The notes: a model not told the origin generated them from the letters alone. A stretch of 64,000 nucleotides of DNA from Methanosarcina horonobensis HB-1 = JCM 15518 (GCF_000970285.1 NZ_CP009516.1:4815036-4879035), one strand, 5' to 3'; counted from the first letter of the stretch, positions 27,066 through 36,574 are shown. Made by a program: numbers and translations.

Positions 27066-27713
27066 TCAAAGCGTTTTGAGATATTCGACAGTATCATTCA
27101 CGTCTTCATCAGTCATCTTCCACCTGGGCATGGTCAGATCAAGAGGCTCGCCTGCAGGATCTATGCCTTCACGAATTGCTCTTTTGATAGTCTCTTCCGT
27201 GTATGGAGGATGCTCTTCTTCAGTGTGGTTTTCGGAAACAAGGCTTTCATACCTGATATCCGTAGGAATCTCAGAACTCATCATTACCGGATAGCCTCCT
27301 CTACCATCAGTCCGATGGCAGTCAACGCAGCTCCCTCCATGAACATACAGCCATCGAGGGCCGTACTCAATTTCAATAAGCTTACCGCTTTCGTTAAACC
27401 CAGTATAATAAATTAGCTCCCCGTTTGATTCAAAATCACTTATGTTATAGGAAGGAGAGATATTTCCAGGATACATTCCTCTACCGGGATACATTCCTCT
27501 ACCGGGATACATTCCTCTACCGGGATACACTCCACTACCAGGATATGAGGTCCTGTTTTCCGAATCGACATCAGACTGTCCATAGAAGCCATCCCCGGTG
27601 CGGAAAGCTCCCCACATGGCTCCGAACATAAAAATAAGGACAGCTATTCCTGCAATTAATAAAAACAGCAAGATAATCAGGAACGGACTTCTTTTGCTTC
27701 CCCCATCTGCCAT
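27066..27713 (-). CDS. membrane-anchored monoheme c-type cytochrome
   Basis: The 215-aa protein has an N-terminal transmembrane anchor (about 11-33), a Tyr/Pro/Gly/Arg repeat (YPGRGM units, about 60-82), and a cytochrome c domain from about 95 to the end. The heme attachment site is CVDCH (129-133), and Met in MPRWKM (about 196-201) is a likely sixth ligand. The heme would sit outside the membrane. An AAGGGGGTT ribosome-binding sequence is 6 nt before ATG 27713. It lies downstream of a CopB-type copper ATPase on the same strand, so a link to copper stress or redox is possible. A single-heme cytochrome c is unusual for a methanogen. Confidence 0.8.
   Translation of the reverse strand: MADGGSKRSPFLIILLFLLIAGIAVLIFMFGAMWGAFRTGDGFYGQSDVDSENRTSYPGSGVYPGRGMYPGRGMYPGRGMYPGNISPSYNISDFESNGELIYYTGFNESGKLIEIEYGPRWLYVHGGSCVDCHRTDGRGGYPVMMSSEIPTDIRYESLVSENHTEEEHPPYTEETIKRAIREGIDPAGEPLDLTMPRWKMTDEDVNDTVEYLKTL
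27468..27539. repeat. four 18-bp tandem repeats inside the cytochrome gene
   Basis: Units of GGGATACATTCCTCTACC repeat four times; the two middle copies are identical and the outer ones differ by one or two bases. They encode the PGRGMY repeats between the membrane anchor and the heme domain. Copy number could vary between strains and change the spacer length. Confidence 0.85.
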
Positions 27714-27848
27714 ACTTTAACCCCCTTCAATCAGACCTGATTCAATCAGCAGACTTGGTCCTGTAAAAGTCAACGTAGTCAACATACTGACCCATATCAG
27801 CCAGCATATCTTATCCCACAGCCAAAAAATCAGGCTTTTTTATCAATT

Positions 27849-27956
27849 TTATTTTCTTCTTTTTCCCCTTCTATGCTTTGATATGAATCTGGCTGCTGCA
27901 GAAACCAGCGCTACCAGAGCCAGAATCTTTTTCAGACTACGAAATATTCCGAACAC
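27849..27956 (-). CDS. 35-aa basic membrane peptide directly downstream of copB
   Basis: A GTG at 27956 follows the copB stop by 5 nt and is preceded by the GGGGTGA that forms the end of copB, an excellent ribosome-binding sequence. The product has a hydrophobic stretch (ILALVALVSAAARFI) and ends in a strongly basic tail (SKHRRGKRRK). This looks like a small inner-membrane peptide translated with copB. Its role is unknown; modulation of the ATPase is one possibility. Confidence 0.55.
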   Translation of the reverse strand: MFGIFRSLKKILALVALVSAAARFISKHRRGKRRK

Positions 27957-27961
27957 TTAAA

Positions 27962-30277
27962 TCACCCCATCTTTAAAGCTCTTGCATTTATGGCTACAAT
28001 TACGGTACTAAGACTCATGAGAACTGCACCTATGGCAGGGCTCAGTAAAATGCCGTATCCATAAAGTACTCCTGCTGCAAGTGGAATTGCAAACACATTA
28101 TACCCTGTTGCCCATAGCAGGTTCTGGTACATCTTGGAGTAAGTCTTTCTAGAAAGTTCAATAATATACAGCACGTCTCTCGGGTCGTTTTTAACCAGTA
28201 CGATATCTGCAGTTTCGATTGCAACATCCGTGCCTGCCCCGATAGCTATTCCCACATCGGCCTGGGCAAGGGCAGGAGCGTCATTGACTCCGTCTCCGAC
28301 CATTCCGGTAACGTACTGCTTCTGGACTTCCATAACCTTTGCTGCCTTTTCGTGCGGAAGGACTTCTGCAAAGTAGTCATCAAGCTCCAGTTCCCGGGAT
28401 ACCCAGGCAGCAACATAGCGGTTATCTCCCGTAAGCATCAGGCATTTTATACCCATTCCTTTGAGTTTTGAAATTGCTTCTCTTGATTCCTTTCTGACAA
28501 TATCGGCAAGGGCAAGGGCTCCAATTACTCTATCCTCTTCAAGCAGAAATACAACGGTCTTTCCCTGCGCCTTGATTTCTTCAATTTTCTCGTTTTCAGT
28601 TTTCTTATCTTTAAGGTTGATTCCGGCTTCTTCAAGGTAACCCGGACTCACTACAAGGAATTTTTTTCCTTCTATTATCCCTTCTATCCCTTTTCCAGGA
28701 ATGGAACTGAACTTTTCTACCTGGACTGACTCTATCCCTTTTTCTTTCGCACTTTCCAGAATCCCTTTTGCAATCGGGTGTTCCGAACTGGCTTCAAGGG
28801 AAGCTGCAAGACTGAGAATTTTCTCGTAGTCCTCCTTCCCTGAAATAGAAACCACATCAGTTACACCAAACCTGCCTTCGGTTAAGGTACCTGTTTTATC
28901 AAAGATGACAGCTTCAAGACTGCGGGCTTTTTCAAACGCCTGCCTGTCCCGGATAAGGAGTCCAGATTTTGCTGCCATGGATGTTGAAACTGCAACCACT
29001 AGAGGAATAGCAAGCCCGAGGGCATGCGGGCAGGCGATAACCATTACAGTAACTGCTCTCTCAAGGGCAAAGACAAGCTCCTGCCCGAAAAGAGTCCAGA
29101 GGACAAAAGTGAGGGTTCCGACAGTCAGGGCTATGATTGTGAGGTACAGTGCAGCCCTGTTTGCCAGATCCTGGGTTTTTGATTTGCTTTCCTGAGCTGC
29201 CCTGACAAGTTCGACGACCTGATTGAGGTAGGTGTCCTTTCCTGTCTTTTTGACCTCCGCGACAAAAGCTGCTTCCCCATTGATAGAGCCGCCTATGACT
29301 TCACTTCCCGGATTTTTGGTTACAGGCTTTGACTCCCCTGTGAGCATTGACTCGTTTATGCTGCTTGTCCCTTCTACAACAGTCCCGTCAACAGGTACCT
29401 TTTCCCCTGGCTTGACCAGAACCTTATCCCCGATTTTCAGCTGGTCAACAGCTACGTCAACAGTTTCGCCGTTTTTTTTCAGGTGGGCAACCGAGGGCAT
29501 TATCTTAACCAGCTCTTCAAGAGCTCTTGAAGCTCCCATCACAGAGCGCATCTCAAGCCAGTGCCCTAATAGCATGACATCAATAAGGGTTACCAGTTCC
29601 CAGAAGAACACTTCCCCCTGAAGCCCGAAGACCACAGCAGAACTGTAAAAGTAAGCCACACTGATAGCAACGGCTATAAGGGTCATCATTCCGGGAGACT
29701 TTTCGGCAAGTTCCTGTTTTATCCCTTTGAGAAAGGGATAGCCACCGTAGAAATAAACGACCGAAGAAATTAAGAAAACGACGAGTTCCGCACCAGGAAA
29801 AGTAAACTCAAAACCAAAAAAGTCCTGAATCGTAGGAGAGAGAAGCAAAACCGGGAAAGTCAGTATAAAAGAAACGATAAATCTTCTTCTAAAATCTTCA
29901 AGCATATGGGTATGATGGTTCCCGTGGTCTTTTCCACCGGAAGGCTTATGCCCCTCGTGTCCCATTTCTTCATGCTGTTCATGTTTCATTTCTTCATGCT
30001 GTTCGTGTTTCATTTCCCCATGCTGTTCATGAATCTCATGGTTCATTTCCTCATGTTGTCCGTAGCCAAGCGATTTCTCTTCGGTACTCATCGTTTGATC
30101 TTCCGGATATCTCTCGTGCAGCATATTTTCAGCAGGTTCATGCCTGCTCTCTTCGTGCAACTCATTGGGATTCCCTGATATTTTCCTGCCGGAGTTGCGT
30201 TTTTTGTTATAAGGAAGAGGCACATTTATTTGAGTTTCAGAAACATCCGCACTCATCCCCCTTTCTGTAACCTGCAT
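27962..30277 (-). CDS. copB: CopB-type copper-exporting P1B ATPase
   Basis: The 771-aa P-type ATPase has the CPH transmembrane motif ([13 protein letters not shown]), which marks the CopB group rather than CPC-type CopA. It also shows the TGES loop, the phosphorylation site DKTGTLTEG, the HP motif SSEHPIAKG, and the hinge [11 protein letters not shown]. Instead of a CxxC domain, the N-terminus (about 60-125) is extremely rich in His and Met, in repeats of HEQHEEMK type, likely for copper binding. CopB pumps export Cu from the cytosol. It heads a run with a small basic peptide and a cytochrome c. Confidence 0.92.
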   Translation of the reverse strand: MQVTERGMSADVSETQINVPLPYNKKRNSGRKISGNPNELHEESRHEPAENMLHERYPEDQTMSTEEKSLGYGQHEEMNHEIHEQHGEMKHEQHEEMKHEQHEEMGHEGHKPSGGKDHGNHHTHMLEDFRRRFIVSFILTFPVLLLSPTIQDFFGFEFTFPGAELVVFLISSVVYFYGGYPFLKGIKQELAEKSPGMMTLIAVAISVAYFYSSAVVFGLQGEVFFWELVTLIDVMLLGHWLEMRSVMGASRALEELVKIMPSVAHLKKNGETVDVAVDQLKIGDKVLVKPGEKVPVDGTVVEGTSSINESMLTGESKPVTKNPGSEVIGGSINGEAAFVAEVKKTGKDTYLNQVVELVRAAQESKSKTQDLANRAALYLTIIALTVGTLTFVLWTLFGQELVFALERAVTVMVIACPHALGLAIPLVVAVSTSMAAKSGLLIRDRQAFEKARSLEAVIFDKTGTLTEGRFGVTDVVSISGKEDYEKILSLAASLEASSEHPIAKGILESAKEKGIESVQVEKFSSIPGKGIEGIIEGKKFLVVSPGYLEEAGINLKDKKTENEKIEEIKAQGKTVVFLLEEDRVIGALALADIVRKESREAISKLKGMGIKCLMLTGDNRYVAAWVSRELELDDYFAEVLPHEKAAKVMEVQKQYVTGMVGDGVNDAPALAQADVGIAIGAGTDVAIETADIVLVKNDPRDVLYIIELSRKTYSKMYQNLLWATGYNVFAIPLAAGVLYGYGILLSPAIGAVLMSLSTVIVAINARALKMG
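29963..30034. repeat. three 24-bp tandem repeats encoding the His-rich region of CopB
   Basis: CATTTCTTCATGCTGTTCAT and following bases repeat three times at a 24-bp period, encoding eight-residue blocks of His, Glu, Gln and Met. The third copy has diverged most. The repeat number sets the number of metal-binding residues. Confidence 0.8.
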
Positions 30278-30469
30278 GTCCCAATGCCCCTGATCTTAAT
30301 TTTATTTAAGATATTATAGTTCCTTAATATTATTTTAAAACAAGGGAATCAAATATCCTGAGTCAAGAAAAAAGTGGAGATTTTATGTTTACTCTGGCAA
30401 ATTATATAAATAACAATCAGTTAAAAATACTTAAATATGCTTCCGCCATATATCTTAAGGGGCAGCAGC

Positions 30470-31018
30470 ATGTCTGGGCAACAAAAGGAAATTGAGTGCG
30501 AATTATTTGAAATATATAGTAAGAATCTGGATCGATTTTTTTCACTGGTAAAACTTATATTTTTAATATTTGGAGTTTATATTTTAACGCTAACTAATGT
30601 ATATGGTAAACTCGACATACAGACATTCGACAGTGTGCAAACTATTTCGATTTATTCTCTGTTTGCGTGCTTACTATTCATCGGCATAGCAACTGTTTTT
30701 CCATTTTCACAGCTGGTGCTGCCAAAGGAATGTAAGTTCAAACTAACGGACAGCTCGATTGAATTTAGAGAAGAAGAGGAACTTAAAATATACAATAAAA
30801 GGCTATTTTTAGTAGTTCAGAAGCAAGAGAATTATTATATAACTTCATTTTTGCTGGTTTTGCTTTCTATTATTTTCTTCTGCGGCCACTTTGCACCGTT
30901 TGCAATTTGTATTTCCATTCCCGTTTTTATAATTTCCGTTTTTTACTATCTTACATTTTCCGAATGGATTAAAAAAGAAAATAAAGATACTAAAACTGTA
31001 CAGCATCATGAAGGGTAG
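30470..31018 (+). CDS. hypothetical membrane protein with four TM segments
   Basis: The protein has about 182 aa from ATG 30470, which follows a TTAAGGGG-like ribosome-binding sequence by several nt; an upstream ATG (30437) would add 11 residues. Hydrophobic segments occur near residues 24-42, 58-78, 124-144 and 147-167, with a charged loop (EFREEEELKIYNKR) between the pairs and a polar tail. I recognise no family. It is divergent from copB, with about 190 bp between starts, but nothing else links them. Confidence 0.55.
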   Translation: MSGQQKEIECELFEIYSKNLDRFFSLVKLIFLIFGVYILTLTNVYGKLDIQTFDSVQTISIYSLFACLLFIGIATVFPFSQLVLPKECKFKLTDSSIEFREEEELKIYNKRLFLVVQKQENYYITSFLLVLLSIIFFCGHFAPFAICISIPVFIISVFYYLTFSEWIKKENKDTKTVQHHEG

Positions 31019-31239
31019 ATTCCAAGTTTATTTCACTTCAGTAATGCACACATATAGCAGAGTTTGCCCCATGTTCCTTAACTCATCAAGCAATCTCCTC
31101 ACACTGTCTTTCAATAATTAGTCGATCCGATTGCACTTAAGTATCCTCAGCGTGTATACTGCATCATGGTGTGAGCTCATGGATTCTTGTGGACTTTGAG
31201 AGCTAGCCCGAATAATATATTGATAATAAAGCCTAATGA
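31019..31239. other. intergenic decayed DNA with possible transposase trace
   Basis: On the minus strand, 31105-31175 can be read as SHHDAVYTLR, which resembles the N-terminus of IS200-type TnpA, and then LLKDSVRRLLDELRNMG before stops. The match is short and interrupted, so this is at best a remnant. Confidence 0.25.
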
Positions 31240-31820
31240 GCAGTAACAGACAAAAATAGTTTTATGGTTCTGGTAGACTGCCAGCCTTCAATGTTTAAAA
31301 TCATCGGCTCAGGAGATAAGAGCCTGATCATGAATGCTGTTGTTGGAGCGGCAAAAGCCGCAAATATCCTGGGAGTCCCTGTCGTTTTGTCGTCTATTAA
31401 TCCTGAAGCGATGGGACAGTTTATTCCGGAAATTAGCAAGATGTTCCCGAATCAGGAAGTAATTGCACGGGAGGTTCCGAGTTTTGATGCTTTTGAAGAC
31501 GAAAAAACCCTGAAAGCTGCTAAGAAGCTGGATAGAAAAAAATGGTTATTTCAGGCCTGTGGACCAGCATGTGTTTTGCATATACTGCTCTGCATGCCTT
31601 AAAGGAAGGGTATGAGGTTTACGGACTAATTGATGCCGCAGGTGACTCAACTCCTGATGCGCATAAATACGGAGTCAAAAGAATGTTACAGGCAGGAGTC
31701 ATTCCGATTACTACCGAATTACTTGTCTCTGAATGGATGCACAACTGGAATAATCCAAAGGCAGGAGAGCTGATAAAAGAAATTTATTCAAAATACGGAG
31801 CAATGGTTGGGTTTAAATAA
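31240..31820 (+). pseudogene. isochorismatase-family (YcaC-like) cysteine hydrolase, truncated and frameshifted
   Basis: The front part reads FMVLVDCQPSMFKIIGSG (the family strand with catalytic Asp) and VVLSSINPEAMGQFIPE. The rear part reads MVISGLWTSMCFAYTALHAL (nucleophile Cys) and YGLIDAAGDSTPDAH. They are in different frames and would join if the A7 run at 31536-31542 had one more A. The N-terminus lacks about 10-15 residues and has no start upstream of ATG 31264. The family hydrolyses amides or ethers, and this copy is probably inactive unless the shift is a sequencing error. Confidence 0.75.
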
Positions 31821-32051
31821 TTTACAGGACTTACGAAACTGCACTAAACTTGGTTCTCAATGTTTGCATGAAAAAAATTAAAAAAATAGGGAAAGATGAG
31901 ATATTTGCTGATTTAATTGGTTTTTCTATAAAACCAGTTAAATTAGCTTTAAGAAACCGAAATAAACAAGTAAAGATTTACCAGGTAGTTAAGTTTGAAT
32001 TAATGAAGATTAATTACTCCAGAGTTCGTTTTTAAGAGATTTCTGTAGAAC
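31821..32051. other. intergenic AT-rich DNA, no supported gene
   Basis: A 61-codon open frame (31850-32035) is Lys- and Ile-rich and shows no family features. The segment ACAGGACTTACGAAACTGC near 31824 resembles the ends of some IS elements, but no partner end was found. Confidence 0.3.
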
Positions 32052-32288
32052 TTAAAAGTTATATATACACCTGGTTTCTTTAATGACTCTACCAGTACTA
32101 TCTTTTTCTAAGAATCTCATGATTTCTTTATCGTGAGAAATCATTGTCTTACAGTACGGGCATGGTTCTGCGTTTTTGTACGTTATAGCGCGCTTAAATG
32201 TTTCTGCATCTTCAAATTGAGCAATTTTTGAGCTGAACCACTTTCTACAACTTGGACACCTAACTTCACAGACTTTTATCTCGCTCAT
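32052..32288 (-). CDS. small zinc-ribbon protein
   Basis: The 78-aa protein has two cysteine knuckles, CPSCRKWF (about 11-18) and CPYCK (about 43-47), forming a four-Cys zinc ribbon. The rest is charged and ends in a short helix. It resembles small archaeal zinc-ribbon proteins of unknown function that probably bind nucleic acid or protein. A TATATATAAAG promoter-like sequence lies about 50 bp upstream of the start at 32288. Monocistronic. Confidence 0.65.
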   Translation of the reverse strand: MSEIKVCEVRCPSCRKWFSSKIAQFEDAETFKRAITYKNAEPCPYCKTMISHDKEIMRFLEKDSTGRVIKETRCIYNF

Positions 32289-32670
32289 TTTTCCATCATC
32301 TTTACGTTTAATTTCACATTATATGAAGTATTCTCGAACTTATATATAAAGTAACATGGCAAAAATTAGTCTTATTATGACACTAAAAGGATAGAGTCTC
32401 CCAATATTTTTTTGCAGATTCACAAAATAAATAGCTGTTCTAGAATATCGTCTAACTATCAAAGAAAAAGGAAGGTTAAATAGAGTATAGAAAAAAAATC
32501 AAAAAAATTAAAGAGAAAAGTAAAACAGAATAAAGAGAAAATCAATAGAACCTAAACATTTTCATCGGTTTAATTTTTTAATAGTTAGTTTTTAGATGAA
32601 ATGTATGCTTAAAAAACAGAAGAATACACCTGTATAAAATAATTAATCAAGTAAAGTTTTTACATATTCT
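32289..32670. other. A-rich intergenic region, no gene seen
   Basis: It contains the promoter of the upstream zinc-ribbon gene and long A-rich runs (AAAAAAAATCAAAAAAATTAAAG near 32488). No coding features, clear hairpin or repeat stands out. Confidence 0.4.
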
Positions 32671-32898
32671 TTACTTTTTCTTTGCAGTGTTAATTCCAAG
32701 AATAGCATAGGGAGTGCAGTGTCTTAGAATTGAGCTGTAGAGACCCGTAAAAGCTATCAGGGCAACAATCCATTTCCAGGGTGACCTTTTCACCAGGCCT
32801 GTTGCCAGAGCAAGAGTTGCGAGTGTTCCGTACATAGTTCTGAACAGGAGATCAAAGCCTCCTACATTTTCTTCCAGAAGCAATTTTTTAAGATTCAT
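32671..32898 (-). CDS. DUF2892 membrane protein (YgaP-TM-like)
   Basis: The 75-aa protein has two hydrophobic segments (about 18-36 and 43-60) with the family pattern LLFRTMYGTLATLALATG and a following SPWKWIVALIAFTGLYSSILRHCTPY. DUF2892 domains occur alone or attached to rhodanese domains, as in YgaP. A role in sulfur or stress biology is often suspected but not established. The cysteine in HCTPY is conserved in the family as I recall it. It is divergent from ycaO, 204 bp away. Confidence 0.75.
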   Translation of the reverse strand: MNLKKLLLEENVGGFDLLFRTMYGTLATLALATGLVKRSPWKWIVALIAFTGLYSSILRHCTPYAILGINTAKKK

Positions 32899-33102
32899 TG
32901 GACAAAATCCCCTTATAAGCCCTCTTACATACTTATAGACCCCACAATATATAGTGTTATCCTGTTTGTATTCTATGTGTTTCCATTTGTTATTCTGTTT
33001 GTCAAATAAATCCCATATGACATATACAAAAACCCTCTGTGAAAAGATCCGTAATCCCGAAAAATCACAAAATATATAACAAGAGATGGGAGGTTTCTAA
33101 CT

Positions 33103-34377
33103 ATGCCCGAGATAAAAATTGACAGATCTCTTTCATACATCGAAGGCACGCAGCGCGTGTATGATGAAGCAGCAACCCTTGAAAACACAAAAGACCAGAT
33201 AAAAAAGATAGGTGTCACCCGAATCGCAGACATTACAAACCTGGACAGGCTCGGAATTCCGATCTTTTCGGCGATCCGCCCAAGTGCCGCTCCGGGAGCG
33301 ATCAGTATCTATTCAGGCAAAGGCTCAACAGAACAGAGAGCGAGAATTTCGGCAATAATGGAGAGTTTTGAACGCTGCCTGGCAGAAAGGCCAGGTTTGA
33401 ACGCAAATATTGCAGGCGACATTTCTGCCCCGGCTCTTGTCGAATCTTACTTAAATGCAAGTGAAAACTACACTGCACTTGACCCCCATGACCTGCTTTT
33501 GTCCCAGCCGTATAACCCTAGCTCCCTTCTGGAATGGGTAGAAGCATACGATTTGCTGAACAGAGAAGAAGTTTTCGTGAGCGCAAATGCTGTATACCAT
33601 CCCTATGACAGCCCGGGTCAGTGCCAGAAACTTTTCCTGAGCAATACAAACGGGCTGGCTTCGGGAAATGTGCTTGAGGAAGCTATCCTGCACGGGCTGC
33701 TTGAGGTCATAGAAAGAGATGCGATCAGCACGGCTCAATTCACCCGGAACCTTGGAAAAGAGATCGTGCTGACTGAAGAAGACGGATATGTGTATGAGCT
33801 TGCCCGAAAGTTCAAAGATGCCGGAATAGGTCTCAAAATCTGGCTTGTCCCGACTGACACAGGGATCCCTACAATAATTGCGGCAACTGATGATGTAAAA
33901 TTGAAAGATCCGGCTCTTCTGGTCATGGGGGCAGGCTCCCACCTGAAACCTGAGATCGCGGTTGCGAGAGCAATAACCGAAGCTGCACAGTCAAGGGTTG
34001 TCCAGATTCAGGGAGCAAGGGAAGATACGGATAGGGAGGGCTTTATCCGAAGTGTAGGATATGAGCGCATGAAGCGCATGAACTGGTTCTGGTTCGAAGA
34101 AGGAGAAAAGATTTCCCTTTCCGAAGTTCAGGATCTTTCTAAAAACAGCCCTGCAGAAAACATCGGCGTGATTCTTGAAAAGTTGAAGGGCCTTGCCGAA
34201 AGAGTGCTTGTAATTGATCTCTCAAGAGAAGAAGTTGCAGTACCTGTGGTCAGAGTGATCATCTCGGGATTTGAACTTTTCACAATCGACCGCGACCGCA
34301 CAGGAAAAAGAATCAAAGCCGGGAAGAAAAGGGAGATTTCCAGGGACAGAAACGATAAACCATGGAAAAGAAGATGA
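33103..34377 (+). CDS. ycaO: YcaO protein for thioamidation of methyl-CoM reductase
   Basis: The 424-aa YcaO enzyme activates a peptide carbonyl with ATP. In Methanosarcina, ycaO with tfuA converts a glycine of McrA to thioglycine (established knowledge). YcaO features seen here include SAIMESFERCLAERPG, LEEAILHGLLEVIERDA and AVARAITEAAQSR. The C-terminal GFELFTIDRDRTGKR is followed by a very basic tail (KAGKKREISRDRNDKPWKRR). A strong GGGAGGT ribosome-binding sequence and a TATATAAC promoter-like sequence precede the start. tfuA follows after 24-36 nt. Confidence 0.92.
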   Translation: MPEIKIDRSLSYIEGTQRVYDEAATLENTKDQIKKIGVTRIADITNLDRLGIPIFSAIRPSAAPGAISIYSGKGSTEQRARISAIMESFERCLAERPGLNANIAGDISAPALVESYLNASENYTALDPHDLLLSQPYNPSSLLEWVEAYDLLNREEVFVSANAVYHPYDSPGQCQKLFLSNTNGLASGNVLEEAILHGLLEVIERDAISTAQFTRNLGKEIVLTEEDGYVYELARKFKDAGIGLKIWLVPTDTGIPTIIAATDDVKLKDPALLVMGAGSHLKPEIAVARAITEAAQSRVVQIQGAREDTDREGFIRSVGYERMKRMNWFWFEEGEKISLSEVQDLSKNSPAENIGVILEKLKGLAERVLVIDLSREEVAVPVVRVIISGFELFTIDRDRTGKRIKAGKKREISRDRNDKPWKRR

Positions 34378-34413
34378 CGTCGTAAAAAAGAAAATGAAGC
34401 CGTGGAAAAGAAA

Positions 34414-35079
34414 ATGAAAGCAAAGGCAGTCATTTTTACAGGAAACAGCATAAGCCACGAAGATGCAAAAAAAATCCTCATGGCAGATTACCAGCCTCCT
34501 GTACGCAGATTCCAGCTTGAAAAATTTGTTCGGCAGGGGTATGAGGTCATGGGAATTATAGATGGAATTTTCTTTGACCGGGCTGCAGTAGGGCACAGGG
34601 AAATTATTTCCGCCCTGAACGCAGGAGTAAAAGTAGTTGGCGGCGCCAGCATGGGAGCTCTCAGAGCTTCTGAACTTGACACACACGGCATGATCGGTGT
34701 TGGAAAGGTCTATGAGTGGTACAGGGACGGCATGATCGAGTCTGATGATGAGGTAGCAGTAAGCACCAACCCTGATACCTTTGAGCCTATTTCCGTGCCT
34801 CTGATAAACATGCGAGAAACCCTTAAAGCAGCTCTGGCTGCCGGGCTTGTAAACGAAAAAGAGCACGAGGATCTTCTGGAGCTCTCAATCAATACTTACT
34901 ACCCTGACAGGAGCTATCTCGGACTTACAAAGGAAGGGGTAAAAAAAGGGCTGATACCGGAAGAAAAAAGAAAGAGACTGCTTGATTTTTGCATTAATAG
35001 TGAAGTCGACATAAAAAGACAGGATGCGGTTCTTGTGCTTGAAACCGTAAAAAAACTCATTGAAGAAAGAAATTATTGA
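34414..35079 (+). CDS. tfuA: TfuA-like protein, partner of YcaO
   Basis: The 221-aa protein belongs to the TfuA family: AVIFTGNSISHEDAKKIL, VGGASMGALRASELDTHGM and YEWYRDGMIESDDEVAV are characteristic. TfuA is thought to deliver or release sulfide for the YcaO thioamidation of McrA. The start is ATG 34414; a GTG at 34402 is in frame. The region around the ycaO stop and tfuA start carries three near-copies of GTGGAAAAGAAAATGAA, a small tandem duplication (34362-34418) that may have created the junction. Same operon as ycaO. Confidence 0.9.
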   Translation: MKAKAVIFTGNSISHEDAKKILMADYQPPVRRFQLEKFVRQGYEVMGIIDGIFFDRAAVGHREIISALNAGVKVVGGASMGALRASELDTHGMIGVGKVYEWYRDGMIESDDEVAVSTNPDTFEPISVPLINMRETLKAALAAGLVNEKEHEDLLELSINTYYPDRSYLGLTKEGVKKGLIPEEKRKRLLDFCINSEVDIKRQDAVLVLETVKKLIEERNY

Positions 35080-35190
35080 AGAGGCCTGTTATTTAAGGTC
35101 TCCTCAAATTAACAGCTGTTCAGGGTTTAAGACAAATTTTTAACTTTTAAGGCATAGTTTCATCTTTTGAGATAAAATCTTACATCTTTT

Positions 35191-35448
35191 TCAGCGCCTT
35201 ATTATGTACAGTCTGATAATGTACAGGCTTACAAGAAGGACAATGAAATTGTATACAGCCGTGAAAATCGGAGTATACTGATATTCGAACCAGATATTGA
35301 TTACTCGGTTAATGGAGAAATAGAGCTGGAAGGTTGCCACAAGCAGGAGCAGCATGGCAATCACAAAAACTCCTTTTTTGAAATTTTCCCCGAGATCTGG
35401 CACTTTTGCCCCTTTTGTCTCTGATCTGAACTCTTCTGTTTCACTCAT
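35191..35448 (-). CDS. hypothetical two-TM protein coupled to the DUF7490-type gene
   Basis: The 85-aa protein starts at ATG 35448, which overlaps the stop of the preceding gene as ATGA, so translation is probably coupled. After a polar N-terminus (MSETEEFRSETKGAK) come two hydrophobic segments (about 25-46 and 58-80) and a basic end (YIIRR). No family recognised. The linked position suggests that it works with the surface protein upstream. Confidence 0.65.
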   Translation of the reverse strand: MSETEEFRSETKGAKVPDLGENFKKGVFVIAMLLLLVATFQLYFSINRVINIWFEYQYTPIFTAVYNFIVLLVSLYIIRLYIIRR

Positions 35449-36410
35449 CCAAACCGCCTCCTTAGAACTGCTGCGGAACATAGCAGGATTGCTGCCAGGA
35501 ACAGGCTGAATCCCGGAGTACCAGTTTCTTCGGCATACTCCTCTTCAGAAGCCATTTCATTTTGATCAACAATTTCGAATTCGCTCGTCTGAATCTTTTT
35601 GGTTTCCGATGCAGTCTTATCTTTAATCTCTACTTCCGGGCTGAGCTGGATGTAGCCCTCTCCGCGCCTCACAATAGTATCATTGTTCCAGACCAGCACT
35701 TCGACAACATAGTTATACTGGTCAGGCATTGTCAGGTTAACACTCCGGATGACTGTTGCTTCGGGTTTGATTTCTCCTGTCTGGATCCAGACCTTATCTG
35801 CAAGAAGCCCTGCATCCATCTCCCGGACCTTGACAAGGGTACGAAAATCAGAGCTGGTTTTCCTGCCCTCGTTTGTCATATAAATATCACTCTCAATGAG
35901 GACTTTCCCGTCTTCTACTTTCTTTACCCTGAAATCCATTTCGGAAATTTCAAGTCCTACATCCTGCACATCGGCAGGCAGAAAATCCAGGTTGTATACA
36001 TTGATTTCTCCGCTACCCTTCTGGATATTCTCTTCAAAGAGAACGGAGCGTATATTGTAACCTCCGGTCTTGGGCAGGCTCAGGCTCTGGCTTACTGCTT
36101 TTGTTTCCTCTTTTTTCAGTTTCCCGAGCTCTGTTTTCTCCTGTACTTCGAGCAGCCCGCTCTCCCTGCTGTAAACCTTCAGAAGAAGAGAGGTATTTTT
36201 CTCTGTATCTCCATAGGATTTTTCTATGTATGTCGTGACATTGAGATCTACAAAAGAAGCCCCCGCATGGTCTGCTGAAATATCCATATCCTTGATGTTG
36301 TAGTAGCTTTCCTCTTCAAAACTCCGGACGCAGCCGCTTCCTGAAGTAAAAAGGAGGATAATGAACATAAAAAATAATATTTGGGTTGGTTTTATCCTCT
36401 GTTTTACCAA
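35445..36410 (-). CDS. exported surface protein with PGF-CTERM-like sorting signal (DUF7490-like)
   Basis: The 321-aa protein has an N-terminal hydrophobic segment with a lipobox-like end (LLFTSGSGC, Cys about 27). A large beta-rich extracellular region contains two similar halves (around SYGDTEKNTSLLLKVYSRES and SDIYMTNEGRKTSSDFRTLV). The C-terminus is TPGFSLFLAAILLCSAAVLRRR, a PGF motif, hydrophobic helix and basic tail, as processed by archaeosortase A. It may thus be anchored by lipid at both ends, or only one. The adhesin or structural role is unknown. Confidence 0.7.
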   Translation of the reverse strand: MVKQRIKPTQILFFMFIILLFTSGSGCVRSFEEESYYNIKDMDISADHAGASFVDLNVTTYIEKSYGDTEKNTSLLLKVYSRESGLLEVQEKTELGKLKKEETKAVSQSLSLPKTGGYNIRSVLFEENIQKGSGEINVYNLDFLPADVQDVGLEISEMDFRVKKVEDGKVLIESDIYMTNEGRKTSSDFRTLVKVREMDAGLLADKVWIQTGEIKPEATVIRSVNLTMPDQYNYVVEVLVWNNDTIVRRGEGYIQLSPEVEIKDKTASETKKIQTSEFEIVDQNEMASEEEYAEETGTPGFSLFLAAILLCSAAVLRRRFG

Positions 36411-36574
36411 AGTCGGTCCTCCTCTTTATTAACTGTATTAAGGAGTATATGCTTTTTGTCTTTATGGACGGCTTTTCCTTTATCCTGGAGTTATTGGATT
36501 AAGATTATTAATATCAACAGTCAAATATTCAGATTAAGATTAGAATTCAGAATATCGGATCATAGAAAGTAATA

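Noticed and set aside
31105-31175. IS200-type transposase N-terminus on the minus strand
   Set aside because: Only about ten residues (SHHDAVYTLR) resemble TnpA and a stop follows soon, so it was not listed as a mobile element.
31850-32035. 61-codon Lys/Ile-rich open frame
   Set aside because: It lies in AT-rich DNA where open frames arise by chance, and no homology is recognisable.
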